A model generated the notes under the pieces. It saw only the letters and a list, made by a program, of their open reading frames with translations, was not told where the DNA came from and did not search any database. DNA of 15,636 nt, taken from contig CAKUWM010000035.1 of assembly GCA_934699305.1 (NCBI GenBank), positions 1-15,636 on the forward strand, in the 5' to 3' direction. Below, in pieces: positions 1 to 8,025 of this stretch; position 1 is the first letter of the stretch, and every line of letters starts with the position of its first letter. This stretch comes from an uncultured Saprospiraceae bacterium. Lineage in GTDB: Bacteria > Bacteroidota > Bacteroidia > Chitinophagales > Saprospiraceae. Position numbers and translations under genes: made by a program.

Positions 1-42
1 TAATTCTGATTTTGATGGTTAATCTAGATGTACGAATCGTTT

Positions 43-118
43 CAATGGTTTACAGAAACCATTGATTACGAGTCGTAAATCGATTCCGCATTTGTCTAAT
101 GCGGAACTTGGGTTAAAT
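43..118. repeat. Intergenic two-hairpin repeat, copy 1
   Basis: Hairpin 1 is CAATGGTTT (43-51) paired with AAACCATTG (56-64) around loop ACAG. A spacer beginning GATTACG follows. Hairpin 2 is TTCCGCATT (84-92) paired perfectly with AATGCGGAA (98-106) around loop TGTCT. The spacer and hairpin 2 match the copy at 9747-9790 almost base for base, while hairpin 1 differs in sequence. A further pairing, TTGGGT (108-113) with ACCCAA (138-143), may extend the structure. No coding function is visible. It lies downstream of the secreted propeller gene, beyond that gene's terminator. Confidence 0.7.
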
Positions 119-191
119 AAAATCTAAATTTCAGCAGACCCAAATTAGTAAAAAAATGCGCTTATACTTGAGGTTTTGGAATGCTGTTATC

Positions 192-217
192 AAAAAAAGC
201 TCCACATAAAGTGGAGC
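192..217 (-). terminator. Intrinsic terminator of the secreted propeller gene
   Basis: On the minus strand GCTCCAC pairs with GTGGAGC (plus positions 211-217 and 199-205) around a five-base loop, followed directly by seven T. It lies 26 bp beyond the stop codon at 243. This is a classic intrinsic terminator. Confidence 0.85.
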
Positions 218-242
218 GAAAAGGTGTTTTTATAAGATGGAT

Positions 243-2621
243 TCAAATTTTAATGAACTTTGCGATATATTCTTTTTGATTGGATTTTATTCTAAGTAAG
301 TAATTCCCTGAGATTAGGTTATTGACGTGGATTTTTTCTTTTTCGTTCATTACGCCGTGTTTAACTATTGTCCCATCCATGTCTGTTATAGTGAATGCAC
401 TTCCATCTTGAATCTTTTTGTCAGTCAAATAAATAATATCGGTTACAGGATTGGGGTAAATATTGACTTCATGAATCACAGGCTTTAAATTAAGTCCTAA
501 TAAATCCGGATATTGAAATTTCATCAAAAACATATCGGTAATTCCGCCTCCATATTTAGTCTGAAATACATTGCCTTTGCTTAGATTAACAGAGTTAGTT
601 TCTCCGGCAATTAAGAGAGATTGATCGTCATTCTGTATTATTAGAAATGCCCTATCATTACCTTTCTTTCCAAAATAGGAGCCATACAATTTTTTTCCTT
701 CCTGGTTATAAATTGAAACAACTGCATCAAATGGACCTCCTCCATAAGTTTTTTGAAAGCCATCCGATGTACTTATTTGTTCTACACTGCCGGTAGTCAT
801 GCCCGATGTATAAACGTGACCATATTTGTCTGTTTGTAAGCCAAACATATATTCGTTTTCAAATCCCCCAATATAGGTGCCCCATAATTGTTTACCTGTT
901 TCATCAAACTTCACCAAGAAACCATCATCTTGACCTCCAATTGAAGGCTGCTCTGTACCGAAAGTGGCGATTTTTACATTGCTGGAAGTAGTTCCGATGC
1001 AAAAAATAGAGCTATTATAGTCTATTGTTAAATTATTGATTTCGTCATATCCATTTTGTCCAAAGTATGTACCCCATACTCGTTTGCCAGAGTTTGTCAT
1101 TTTGACAAGGAATCCTTCATTGCCAGCTCCTTTTGTTACTTGATGGGAACCATTAGTTGCTATTCTGGAAGTGCTTTCTGTTCCTCCTCCAAAATATACA
1201 AATTCTTTTTCTGTTTGAGGCTGGGTAGGGTATTCCAAATTTGAACCACCATAATATGTTCCCCAGATACGATGCCCGGAAGTATCAAATTTAATAAGGC
1301 AGGCATCAATATCACCACCAAATATTTCCTGATGAGCATCTACTGTTGCTATATCTTTTTGACTTGTAGTTATTGAACTAACATATAAATAACTGTCTTC
1401 AGAAACAGTAATATACGCAATAACGAAATCCTCAATAGTTGGCCAAGTACCATCCACGCTGTTTCCGCCATAATATGTTGACCAAAGGAGCTGTCCATCA
1501 TTGGAAAATTTGGCAAGGACAATATCAGACTGACCACCTCCAAATTTAGTTTGGAATGCACTATCGGTTGCTATGCCGGATGTACTATTGGTTGCGCCGG
1601 TGACATAGAGGAACCCATTTTTATCGGCAGCTATTCCACTTAAGCCGTCATTACCGTTTCCTCCAAAGTACGTAGCCCATATTCTTTGACCTGAAGTATC
1701 CATGCATACAAGGATTCCATCCATTAGACCTCCCTTATATTCCGGTGAGTGGCTTCCCGGTGACGCTATTCCGGAACTACTTTCTGTACTTCCTACTAAA
1801 TACATGTATCCGTTAGGTCCATTGATAATTGTAGACATCGTTTCAACTTTTGTTCCACCATAATACGTACACCAGGATATTTCAGGGTCAATGACAAAAG
1901 AGTCGGCTGGTTGATCTACTAAAAATGAAACGACTCCATTATCTAACTGAAATTGGCTGGAGATCTTTGCATTAGAATTTAAATCGTAAGTATAAGGACT
2001 GGCTTCTGTCAAAACACCCAATGGACAACTGATTGAAAGCGAACCATTATCCAGGATTTGAATTTTATCAGCACCAATATATTTCATTTTAAGCCTATTG
2101 ATATCCGCATTAGGTTGTACAATAAAATCATACTTGACTTTTCCATCGATTGTATATATCTTCCAGTCGATGCCTTTATAAATATTTTTAATTAAAATGG
2201 CAGAATAGGATCTTGCTTTTCTTTTTTCTGACAATGATGAGGTATATACATTTTCATAATAGGGTTGTTCCTCCAAAGGAAGAATTGATGCATCATTGTT
2301 TGCACCTATCAACTTCATTTCAATGATATATTGGCGAGTTTTTGATTGGCTGTACTGACGACCTTTCAAAGGTAAAAGATTCATGGCAGAATTGGCATTT
2401 TCTATTTCTTTCCGGTCAAAAAAGTTATAACAAATGGCATCCGACTTGATGTCGATCCGCAAATTTCCTTCTTGCATAATGAATAGGATATCCTTGGCAA
2501 TTGTTCCATCAGGATATTTAATTCTACCAATGTTTTCAACGAAAACAGGTGTGGAGATATCATTTCCAAAGACGTTTGTTTGGAGGAAAATTACAATCAC
2601 TAAATGTAATAAGTTTCTCAT
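243..2621 (-). CDS. Secreted SBBP-type beta-propeller protein with T9SS C-terminal sorting domain
   Basis: This 792-residue protein opens with a signal peptide (about residues 1-19, hydrophobic LLHLVIVIFL). Residues 25-247 resemble the beta-rich N-terminal domain often found ahead of SBBP repeats. From residue 249 to about 700, a unit of roughly 60-75 residues recurs. Its hallmark is W-x-T-Y-[YF]-G-G, seen as WCTYYGG, WATYFGG, WSTYYGG, WGTYYGG, WGTYFGQ, WGTYIGG and a last variant YGSYFGK. Seven units suggest one seven-bladed propeller. Residues 715-792 form a type A T9SS sorting domain, with IYPNP near 721-725, a central GTIVKHG and an ending GNYLLRIKSNQKEYIAKFIKI-like strand. The protein is therefore predicted to cross the outer membrane through T9SS and be released or attached to the cell surface. 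Ligand and role are unknown. It appears to be a single-gene unit. Confidence 0.85.
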   Translation of the reverse strand: MRNLLHLVIVIFLQTNVFGNDISTPVFVENIGRIKYPDGTIAKDILFIMQEGNLRIDIKSDAICYNFFDRKEIENANSAMNLLPLKGRQYSQSKTRQYIIEMKLIGANNDASILPLEEQPYYENVYTSSLSEKRKARSYSAILIKNIYKGIDWKIYTIDGKVKYDFIVQPNADINRLKMKYIGADKIQILDNGSLSISCPLGVLTEASPYTYDLNSNAKISSQFQLDNGVVSFLVDQPADSFVIDPEISWCTYYGGTKVETMSTIINGPNGYMYLVGSTESSSGIASPGSHSPEYKGGLMDGILVCMDTSGQRIWATYFGGNGNDGLSGIAADKNGFLYVTGATNSTSGIATDSAFQTKFGGGQSDIVLAKFSNDGQLLWSTYYGGNSVDGTWPTIEDFVIAYITVSEDSYLYVSSITTSQKDIATVDAHQEIFGGDIDACLIKFDTSGHRIWGTYYGGSNLEYPTQPQTEKEFVYFGGGTESTSRIATNGSHQVTKGAGNEGFLVKMTNSGKRVWGTYFGQNGYDEINNLTIDYNSSIFCIGTTSSNVKIATFGTEQPSIGGQDDGFLVKFDETGKQLWGTYIGGFENEYMFGLQTDKYGHVYTSGMTTGSVEQISTSDGFQKTYGGGPFDAVVSIYNQEGKKLYGSYFGKKGNDRAFLIIQNDDQSLLIAGETNSVNLSKGNVFQTKYGGGITDMFLMKFQYPDLLGLNLKPVIHEVNIYPNPVTDIIYLTDKKIQDGSAFTITDMDGTIVKHGVMNEKEKIHVNNLISGNYLLRIKSNQKEYIAKFIKI

Positions 2622-2945
2622 GGTATTAAATTTGAATGGAAGAATATAATTTGAAAAATTAAAATATATACAGTTATTGCATATTCAATTAATTAATATC
2701 AAACTATGAGAAATCTTAACATAAAGAGGAAGAAAAAATAAAAAAAAGTTATTCGGACAACTATATACAATAAATAGTATGTCAAATTGATTAATAAATC
2801 AATCCAACAATTTTTGGTTTTTCCGAAATATCGGGATTTCTTTAAAGCCAAAATGCACCCGCTAACTATCTGGATGGTAGTCGTTTAGGACAAGGTAATT
2901 GGACTATTAAGAATATCCAATCGGTATTCCATTTCTTGTAGATAG
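2622..2945. other. Intergenic region with small hairpins, no gene
   Basis: This stretch carries no convincing reading frame. It is A/T-rich near the propeller gene start and must hold that gene's promoter. The best candidate is a minus-strand TATATTTT near 2664-2671, one base off TAnnTTTG, without a good -33 box. Three hairpins are visible: ATTGATT/AATCAAT (2786-2803), ACTATC/GGTAGT (about 2866-2882, one G-U pair), and ATTGGA-c-TATT/AATATCCAAT (2898-2921, one bulged C). They may be decayed copies of a mobile or structured element; nothing identifies them. Confidence 0.4.
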
Positions 2946-3011
2946 CAAAAAAATCCACTTTAAACCCCAATTCCGCATTTGTCTATTGCGCAATTGGATT
3001 TTAAAGTGGAT
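2946..3011 (-). terminator. Long-hairpin terminator of the pheT-zapA-rny cluster
   Basis: The outer stem ATCCACTTTAAA (2953-2964) pairs with TTTAAAGTGGAT (3000-3011). The inner arms CCAATT/AATTGG and CGCA/TGCG continue it with a C-C mismatch. On the minus strand the hairpin is followed by seven T (plus 2947-2953). It lies about 100 bp after the rny stop codon, so it should end leftward transcription. The inner part is a copy of the intergenic repeat (2965-2999). Confidence 0.8.
2965..2999. repeat. Intergenic hairpin repeat, copy 2 (inside terminator)
   Basis: The stretch AATTCCGCATTTGTCTA is identical to hairpin 2 of the copies near 84 and 9767 apart from the flanking base. The right arm differs (TTGCGCAATT instead of AATGCGGAAT). 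Despite this it still pairs, now as CCAATT-c-CGCA with TGCG-c-AATTGG. Only the hairpin-2 module is present, with no recognisable hairpin 1 upstream. Confidence 0.55.
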
Positions 3012-3112
3012 AATGGAAAGCAATTAAAATTAGTCAATGATGATTTTGACTAAATTATCACTCTGATGTTAAGAAAAATAAATTTCCGATATGTTTAAAG
3101 GCATATCATTCA

Positions 3113-4774
3113 TTAACGTGCGAAGTTGGTTGCTCGTTTTTCTCTGATGACGGTTACCTTTATTTGTCCCGGATATTGCATTTCTGCTTGAATTTTTTGT
3201 GAGATCATAAAAGAAAGGTCATCGACGTATTGATCGCTGACTTTTTCACTTTCAACGATTACACGTAATTCACGACCTGCCTGCATTGCGAATGCTTTTT
3301 GAACGCCTTCATAAGACATCGCCAATTCTTCTAATTCTCCGATGCGCTTCATGTAGCTTTCGAGTATCTCGCGGCGTGCACCCGGACGTGCGCCGGATAT
3401 GGCATCGCATGCCTGAATAATAGGCGAGATGATATTGTCCATTTCGATTTCATCGTGGTGGGCTCCGATGGCGTTGATGACATCTTTAGATTCGCCGTGT
3501 TTTTCGGCAATTTTCATACCCAGGATAGCATGGGATAGCTCACTTTCCTCTTCAGCAACTTTTCCTATATCGTGTAATAGCCCTGCTCGTTTTGCGAGTT
3601 TGATTTGCTTGTTGTTGAGCCCGAGTTCACTCGACATGATGGAACAAAGATTGCTTGTTTCGATGGAGTGTTTCAGAAGGTTTTGACCATAGGAAGAGCG
3701 GAATCTCATGCGGCCGACCATTTTGATGAGGTAAGGGTCTAATCCGTGGATATCGAGATCAATGACTGTTCTTTCGCCTATTTCGATGATTTGTTCTTCG
3801 ATTTGTTTTTTAGTTTTAGCTACGACCTCTTCGATGCGTGCCGGATGGATACGTCCGTCGGTCACCAGTTTTTTCAGGGAGAGTCGGGCTATTTCTCTGC
3901 GGATAGGGTCGAAACTTGAAATGACGATGGCTTCAGGTGTGTCATCCACGACGATTTCGACGCCGGTTGCGGCTTCGATAGCGCGGATGTTACGGCCTTC
4001 GCGCCCGATTATTTGACCTTTGATATCGTCTGACTCAAGATTAAAGACTGTAACGGTATTTTCGATGGTTATTTCCGCGCCCATTCGTTGAATAGATTGG
4101 ATGATAATTTTGCGTGCTTCCTTATTAGCTGTCTGTTTTGCTTGTTCGATGGTTTCTTTGATGAGAGACATAGCATCATTTTCGGCTTTAGCAGTCATAG
4201 CAGTTATAAGCTGTTCTTTGGCTTCTTGCTGGGTGAGCTTCGAGATACTCTCAAGCTGTTTAATATGGGCATCGTGTGCTGTTTCAAGTTCTTCCTTTCT
4301 ACGAGCAACAATTTTAAGTTGAGTATCTAAGTTCTCGCGAATTGCTTTGATTTCGCCTTCCCGTGATTCAACACTTTCTTTTTGTTGTTTGAGGTTATTT
4401 TGAGATTGTTTCAGGTCAGTTTCTTTTTTTACAACGTCAATTTCCCGTTCTTTGAGTTTGGAATAAAATTTGTCTTTTTCGGTTTCAAACTGGGATTTCA
4501 GTCTTTCGAAATTTTCTTTGGCTTCAGCGATCTTTTGTTGTTTTCTTTTCTCGTTTTCTCTTTCGGCTTTACTAATAATTTTTTCTGCGGTAATTTCTGC
4601 TTCATCAGTCAATCTTTTTGCAGTAAGTCGAGCTTCTTGTATTTGGAGATCTGCTTTGGCGTTCATTTCATCAATCTGGCTTTGGGCCTTGCGTTTTAAG
4701 ATGACATTTGATACAACAAATCCAATAATTGCACTTACAATTATCGCTCCAATAGATAATATACTAACATCCAT
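3113..4774 (-). CDS. rny: Ribonuclease Y
   Basis: RNase Y is a membrane-anchored endoribonuclease that starts decay of many mRNAs. All family parts are visible in the 553 residues. Residues 4-26 form one N-terminal transmembrane helix. Residues 28-225 are a long charged coiled coil. The KH RNA-binding domain (about 237-300) has the GxxG loop as GREG at 257-260 within IIGREGRNIR. The HD phosphohydrolase domain has metal-ligand candidates H369 (LLKHSIE), H401-D402 (LLHDIGK), H439-H440 and D457 (ACDAISGARPGARRE). At 553 residues it is somewhat longer than the roughly 520 of Firmicutes homologues, and the extra length lies in the coiled coil. It is the last gene of the pheT-zapA cluster, 96 bp after zapA. 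It may be cotranscribed or use a weak internal promoter at 4833-4840. Confidence 0.97.
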   Translation of the reverse strand: MDVSILSIGAIIVSAIIGFVVSNVILKRKAQSQIDEMNAKADLQIQEARLTAKRLTDEAEITAEKIISKAERENEKRKQQKIAEAKENFERLKSQFETEKDKFYSKLKEREIDVVKKETDLKQSQNNLKQQKESVESREGEIKAIRENLDTQLKIVARRKEELETAHDAHIKQLESISKLTQQEAKEQLITAMTAKAENDAMSLIKETIEQAKQTANKEARKIIIQSIQRMGAEITIENTVTVFNLESDDIKGQIIGREGRNIRAIEAATGVEIVVDDTPEAIVISSFDPIRREIARLSLKKLVTDGRIHPARIEEVVAKTKKQIEEQIIEIGERTVIDLDIHGLDPYLIKMVGRMRFRSSYGQNLLKHSIETSNLCSIMSSELGLNNKQIKLAKRAGLLHDIGKVAEEESELSHAILGMKIAEKHGESKDVINAIGAHHDEIEMDNIISPIIQACDAISGARPGARREILESYMKRIGELEELAMSYEGVQKAFAMQAGRELRVIVESEKVSDQYVDDLSFMISQKIQAEMQYPGQIKVTVIREKRATNFAR

Positions 4775-4832
4775 AACATTGAATTTGAAAGATTAAAGAA
4801 TGCATTGATTCCAATAATCTTTGGTTTATAAT

Positions 4833-4840
4833 GAAATATA
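4833..4840 (-). promoter_or_regulatory. Possible rny promoter (-7 element)
   Basis: The minus strand reads TATATTTC, one base off TAnnTTTG, with TTTC 22 bp upstream (plus 4863-4866) as a weak -33 box. The leader to the rny start would be about 55 nt. This is suggestive only, since rny could be served by upstream promoters. Confidence 0.25.
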
Positions 4841-4870
4841 GAGCCGGGATGGTGTGGGTATAGAAAGGAG

Positions 4871-5161
4871 TTATTTGAGTAGATTGTCCAGATAACGATC
4901 TACTTCATTCAATTTTTGCATTAATTTAGCATCGCTCATTGACTTTTCAGCTTGATATCTTTCTATGGCATAAGAAAGAATTGCCATAGCTATCCAGTCT
5001 TGTTTTTCCCTATTGGGATAAGCTTCCTGATATTCTCTGATTCGTTTGTTAACCTCGTCAGCTATAGCCATAATGACGTCGTCTTCACCTTCTTTAATCT
5101 TCAAAGGGTAGCCTCTGCCGGCGATTATCACAGAAATCTGTTTATTTTCTTCGGCTGCCAT
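4871..5161 (-). CDS. zapA: Cell division protein ZapA
   Basis: ZapA binds FtsZ in the cytoplasm and promotes bundling of filaments in the Z ring. The 96-residue length is normal. The N-terminal half has the family's beta-strand pattern (ISVIIAGRGYPLKI), followed by EGEDDVIMAIADEVNKRI, which matches the conserved segment ending in the first helix. The C-terminal half (about 45-96) is the long dimerisation helix, including DWIAMAILSYAIERYQAEK. It starts 3 bp after the stop of the upstream coiled-coil gene, so the two are almost certainly cotranscribed and probably translationally coupled. Confidence 0.92.
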   Translation of the reverse strand: MAAEENKQISVIIAGRGYPLKIKEGEDDVIMAIADEVNKRIREYQEAYPNREKQDWIAMAILSYAIERYQAEKSMSDAKLMQKLNEVDRYLDNLLK

Positions 5162-5164
5162 TTG

Positions 5165-5464
5165 TTATAGGTTTGCTAAAAGTTCTATACAAGTTTCAAT
5201 CTCCTTTATATACTGATCTATCTTTTTCTTTACTGCTTCAGTGTCTTGCACGCTTGCATGAACTTCAATCAGCTCTTTACTTTTTTCAGATAGACTTTGC
5301 CCCACTATTTCCAACTCTGCTTTATGTTTTCCCGCGCTTTGCTTCAGATGGATATTTTCCTCCATCAGCATAGCGTTTTCTTTTTTTATTATTTCATACT
5401 TTTGCACAAGGGTCTTGAGCTTTGTATCAATCGATTCCAATCTTTCACCAAACGTTGATATCAT
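5165..5464 (-). CDS. Small coiled-coil protein between pheT and zapA
   Basis: This 99-residue protein has no recognisable catalytic domain. About residues 8-95 are one heptad-rich, highly charged helix (for example KLKTLVQKYEIIKKENAMLM and LEIVGQSLSEKSKELIEV). There is no signal peptide or membrane segment, so it should be cytoplasmic. Small coiled-coil genes just upstream of zapA recur in Bacteroidota, and here the gap to zapA is 3 bp. Its shape recalls ZapB, the coiled-coil partner of ZapA in Gammaproteobacteria, but I see no sequence basis for homology. A role as a Z-ring or ZapA partner is an inference from position and shape alone. Confidence 0.8.
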   Translation of the reverse strand: MISTFGERLESIDTKLKTLVQKYEIIKKENAMLMEENIHLKQSAGKHKAELEIVGQSLSEKSKELIEVHASVQDTEAVKKKIDQYIKEIETCIELLANL

Positions 5465-5502
5465 TATTCCCTATGAAAAATATAATTTGTTTTAATTGAA
5501 AG

Positions 5503-5531
5503 TTTAATCTTTGGTAGATTAAATTTTTTTT
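5503..5531. other. A/T-rich hairpin between pheT and the coiled-coil gene
   Basis: TTTAATCT (5503-5510) pairs perfectly with AGATTAAA (5516-5523) around loop TTGGT. On the plus strand it is followed by eight T, so it looks like a weak terminator against the genes' direction, possibly limiting antisense transcription. On the minus strand the run is A before the hairpin, so it should not terminate the operon. Confidence 0.35.
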
Positions 5532-5549
5532 AAAACGGTTAATAATTGA

Positions 5550-5557
5550 CAAATTTA
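5550..5557 (-). promoter_or_regulatory. Possible promoter of coiled-coil gene-zapA-rny (-7 element)
   Basis: The minus strand reads TAAATTTG, a full match to TAnnTTTG, just after the pheT stop codon. No TTTG -33 box lies at the expected distance inside the end of pheT. The leader would be about 80 nt and would contain the 5503-5523 hairpin. Confidence 0.3.
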
Positions 5558-5561
5558 CTAT

Positions 5562-8000
5562 TTATTTTCTAATTATTGCGTTTACTTTTTCTTGAAGTGT
5601 CGTCATTATTTTTTGCATTAATCCATCTATCGTCTTATCGTCGAATGTTTTTTCCTGATTTATAAAGTAAATGGCTATACTTAAGCTGCTTTTGCCCTCA
5701 CCAAGTTGAGAATCATCTGTATATACATCAAATAGTTTAATGGCTGATACATAGGGGCTTGCCGACTTCTGTATCCATGATTTTATTTGATCAAACAAAA
5801 CATGGTTTTCTATAACGACGGCTAAATCCCTTCTAACAACCGGGAATTTGCTAAATTCTTTGAAGGTGATCGGCTTTTGATTGAGTATGGATGTGACTTC
5901 ATCCCAGTATATATGTGCAAATGGCATATCGCCTTTTATACCTGCTCTTTTCAATATTGTTTTTTGGATATAGCCTATTTTTGCCAATATTTTGGGACCT
6001 AAGGTCAATTCAATGGCGTCACTAAAACGAATATCATCGGATTGTTTTTCCTGATATTTCATGATTCCAAGTCGATTGAAAAGGTGAATGACCGTGGTTT
6101 TTAAATAAAATGGATCGATGTTTTCTTTGGACGAAGCAAGCCAGGATTCATCCCAACGACTGCCTATTCCAAATAGAGAAATGAAGTTATTTTCGATATA
6201 GATGCCATTTGATTTGTTGTAAACGGTACCATATTCAAACATCTTGAAACTATGTTGCTGACGAGATTGGTTGTATAAAACAATTTCGAGGGCAGTTGAT
6301 AGTGGGTCAGGACGCATCAAATCTAATTGGACATTGGATGTGTTATTGATGCGAACGCCATCAAAATCATTGTTGCCCGTTACTTTAGCCCATTGTGCAC
6401 TGTTGATGATAGATAAGCCCATTGCTTCACTATAACCGGCATCGGCAAGATATTGAAGTCCGGATTGTCGGGCATCTGCGACTTCATTGCGAACTTTTTC
6501 CGGCATAGAAAAGGCAAACTTACCTGATTCTTCGATGTTATTGAGACCGTATATTCGCACAATTTCCTCAATGATATCGGCCTGACGGGTTACATCTGTC
6601 TTATATGTAGGGACAGTAACTGACCAATTATCCGCATCTATCTCTTCAATTTTCATCATTAAAGCATTCAATGTCTTCCTGATTTCTTCATGACTCAGGT
6701 TTTTACCGATGTGTTCACGCACCTTTGAAAGAGAAATATTTACCTTAGCAGGCGGGACTTTCCCCGGATATTGGTCAATAGGGGCAAAGGTATCCACTGT
6801 GCCACCATATTGTGAAATCAGCCAAGCAGCACGCAACAGGCCATCCAAACATTGATTCGGATCGGTACCTTTTTCAAAATGGAGGGCAGATTCTGTCCTT
6901 AAATTATGGCGTAAAGAAGATCTTCTGATGGAAGTCGGGCTAAACCAGGCAGATTCAAGGAAAATATTTTTCGTTTCTGACGTCACACCCGAGCCAAGAC
7001 CGCCATAGACACCGGCAATACACAAGGGTTGATTATTACCATCACATATCATCAAGTCATCGGCACTAAGTTTGATTTCTTTATTGTCTAAAGTGATAAA
7101 TGGCGTGTCTGTCGCTACATTTTTTACTTTAATGTGATTACCGACAATTTTATCCGCATCAAATGCATGAAGGGGTTGTCCCAACTCAAACATTACATAA
7201 TTGGTAATATCCACGATGTTGTTGACTGGTCTTTGGCCGATGGCTTCCAATCTTTTAATCAACCATTCAGGCGAGGGCATGACCTGAATATTGCGCAACA
7301 GGATACCGGTATAGCGCTTACAAGATTGGGTATTTTCAATAGAAATTTTAAAATCGGAAGATTGAAGAGACTCGGTTTCCAATAATTGGATAGGTTGAAG
7401 CGATGGCTGATATCCATTGTGTAAATGGAGTGCCGACCATAAGTCGCGCGCTGTACCATAATGAGAGTTGGCGTCAGCACGATTGGGAGTTAATCCGATT
7501 TCGATGACCTCGTCGGAGGTGATTTGAAAAAATTGTGCTGCCGGCATTCCTATTACGGCATCAGCCGGTAGAATCATGATGCCTTCATGACTTTCTCCCA
7601 GACCGAGTTCATCCTCAGCACATATCATACCTTGAGACAATTCACCTCTGACTTTTGATTCTTTGATGGTAAAGGAATTGCCCTCTGAGTCATATAATTG
7701 CGTACCGATAGTCGCTACCAGGACTTTCTGACCTGCAGCAACATTGGGCGCTCCACAGACAATAGATAGTGGATCTTCTCCACCCACATCTACTGTAGTG
7801 AGGGATAGTCTGTCAGCATTAGGATGTTGAGTTTTGGTCAAGACATGGCCTATGACAACGCCTTTCAGTCCACCTTTTATTGATTCTACGATGTGGACTC
7901 CTTCTACTTCCAAGCCGACATCAGTCAACCTTTCGGTGATTTCTTCTGTGGAGTATTCGTGGGGCAATATTTCTTTTAGCCAGTTATGTGATATCTTCAT
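5562..8000 (-). CDS. pheT: Phenylalanyl-tRNA synthetase beta subunit
   Basis: PheT is the beta subunit of the alpha2-beta2 enzyme that charges tRNA-Phe in the cytoplasm. It holds the editing site that removes mischarged tyrosine and binds the tRNA. The 812 residues match the usual bacterial length of about 800. Domain order is intact. The OB-fold tRNA-binding domain (about 40-155) carries HPNADRLSL and VCGAPNV. The B3/B4 editing domain (about 215-395) carries RPVNNIVDITNYVMFELGQP and LRTESALHFEKGTDP. Next come B5 (about 410-485), the catalytic-like core without active-site function (about 490-700), and the C-terminal FDX-ACB anticodon-binding domain beginning near KFPVVRRDLAVVI. pheS is not next to it, so the two subunit genes are split here. 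It heads the leftward cluster with the coiled-coil gene, zapA and rny. Confidence 0.97.
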   Translation of the reverse strand: MKISHNWLKEILPHEYSTEEITERLTDVGLEVEGVHIVESIKGGLKGVVIGHVLTKTQHPNADRLSLTTVDVGGEDPLSIVCGAPNVAAGQKVLVATIGTQLYDSEGNSFTIKESKVRGELSQGMICAEDELGLGESHEGIMILPADAVIGMPAAQFFQITSDEVIEIGLTPNRADANSHYGTARDLWSALHLHNGYQPSLQPIQLLETESLQSSDFKISIENTQSCKRYTGILLRNIQVMPSPEWLIKRLEAIGQRPVNNIVDITNYVMFELGQPLHAFDADKIVGNHIKVKNVATDTPFITLDNKEIKLSADDLMICDGNNQPLCIAGVYGGLGSGVTSETKNIFLESAWFSPTSIRRSSLRHNLRTESALHFEKGTDPNQCLDGLLRAAWLISQYGGTVDTFAPIDQYPGKVPPAKVNISLSKVREHIGKNLSHEEIRKTLNALMMKIEEIDADNWSVTVPTYKTDVTRQADIIEEIVRIYGLNNIEESGKFAFSMPEKVRNEVADARQSGLQYLADAGYSEAMGLSIINSAQWAKVTGNNDFDGVRINNTSNVQLDLMRPDPLSTALEIVLYNQSRQQHSFKMFEYGTVYNKSNGIYIENNFISLFGIGSRWDESWLASSKENIDPFYLKTTVIHLFNRLGIMKYQEKQSDDIRFSDAIELTLGPKILAKIGYIQKTILKRAGIKGDMPFAHIYWDEVTSILNQKPITFKEFSKFPVVRRDLAVVIENHVLFDQIKSWIQKSASPYVSAIKLFDVYTDDSQLGEGKSSLSIAIYFINQEKTFDDKTIDGLMQKIMTTLQEKVNAIIRK

Positions 8001-8017
8001 GCGTTTAAAAAATTGGT

Positions 8018-8025
8018 CAAATATA
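8018..8025 (-). promoter_or_regulatory. pheT promoter (-7 element)
   Basis: The minus strand reads TATATTTG, a full match to the Bacteroidota TAnnTTTG element. The best -33 candidate is TTTC 17 bp upstream; a closer TTTG sits only 3 bp away. With the usual spacing, transcription would begin near 8013, giving a leader of only about 13 nt before the ATG. Confidence 0.55.

Noticed and set aside
2853..2941. Short open stretch translating to ANYLDGSRLGQGNWTIKNI as a gene remnant
   Set aside because: It is under 30 codons, has no recognisable homologue, and the DNA is better explained by two hairpins.
4775..4870. A 6S RNA gene near zapA, as in some other bacteria
   Set aside because: The 96-bp gap is too short for 6S RNA and shows no long hairpin with a central bubble.
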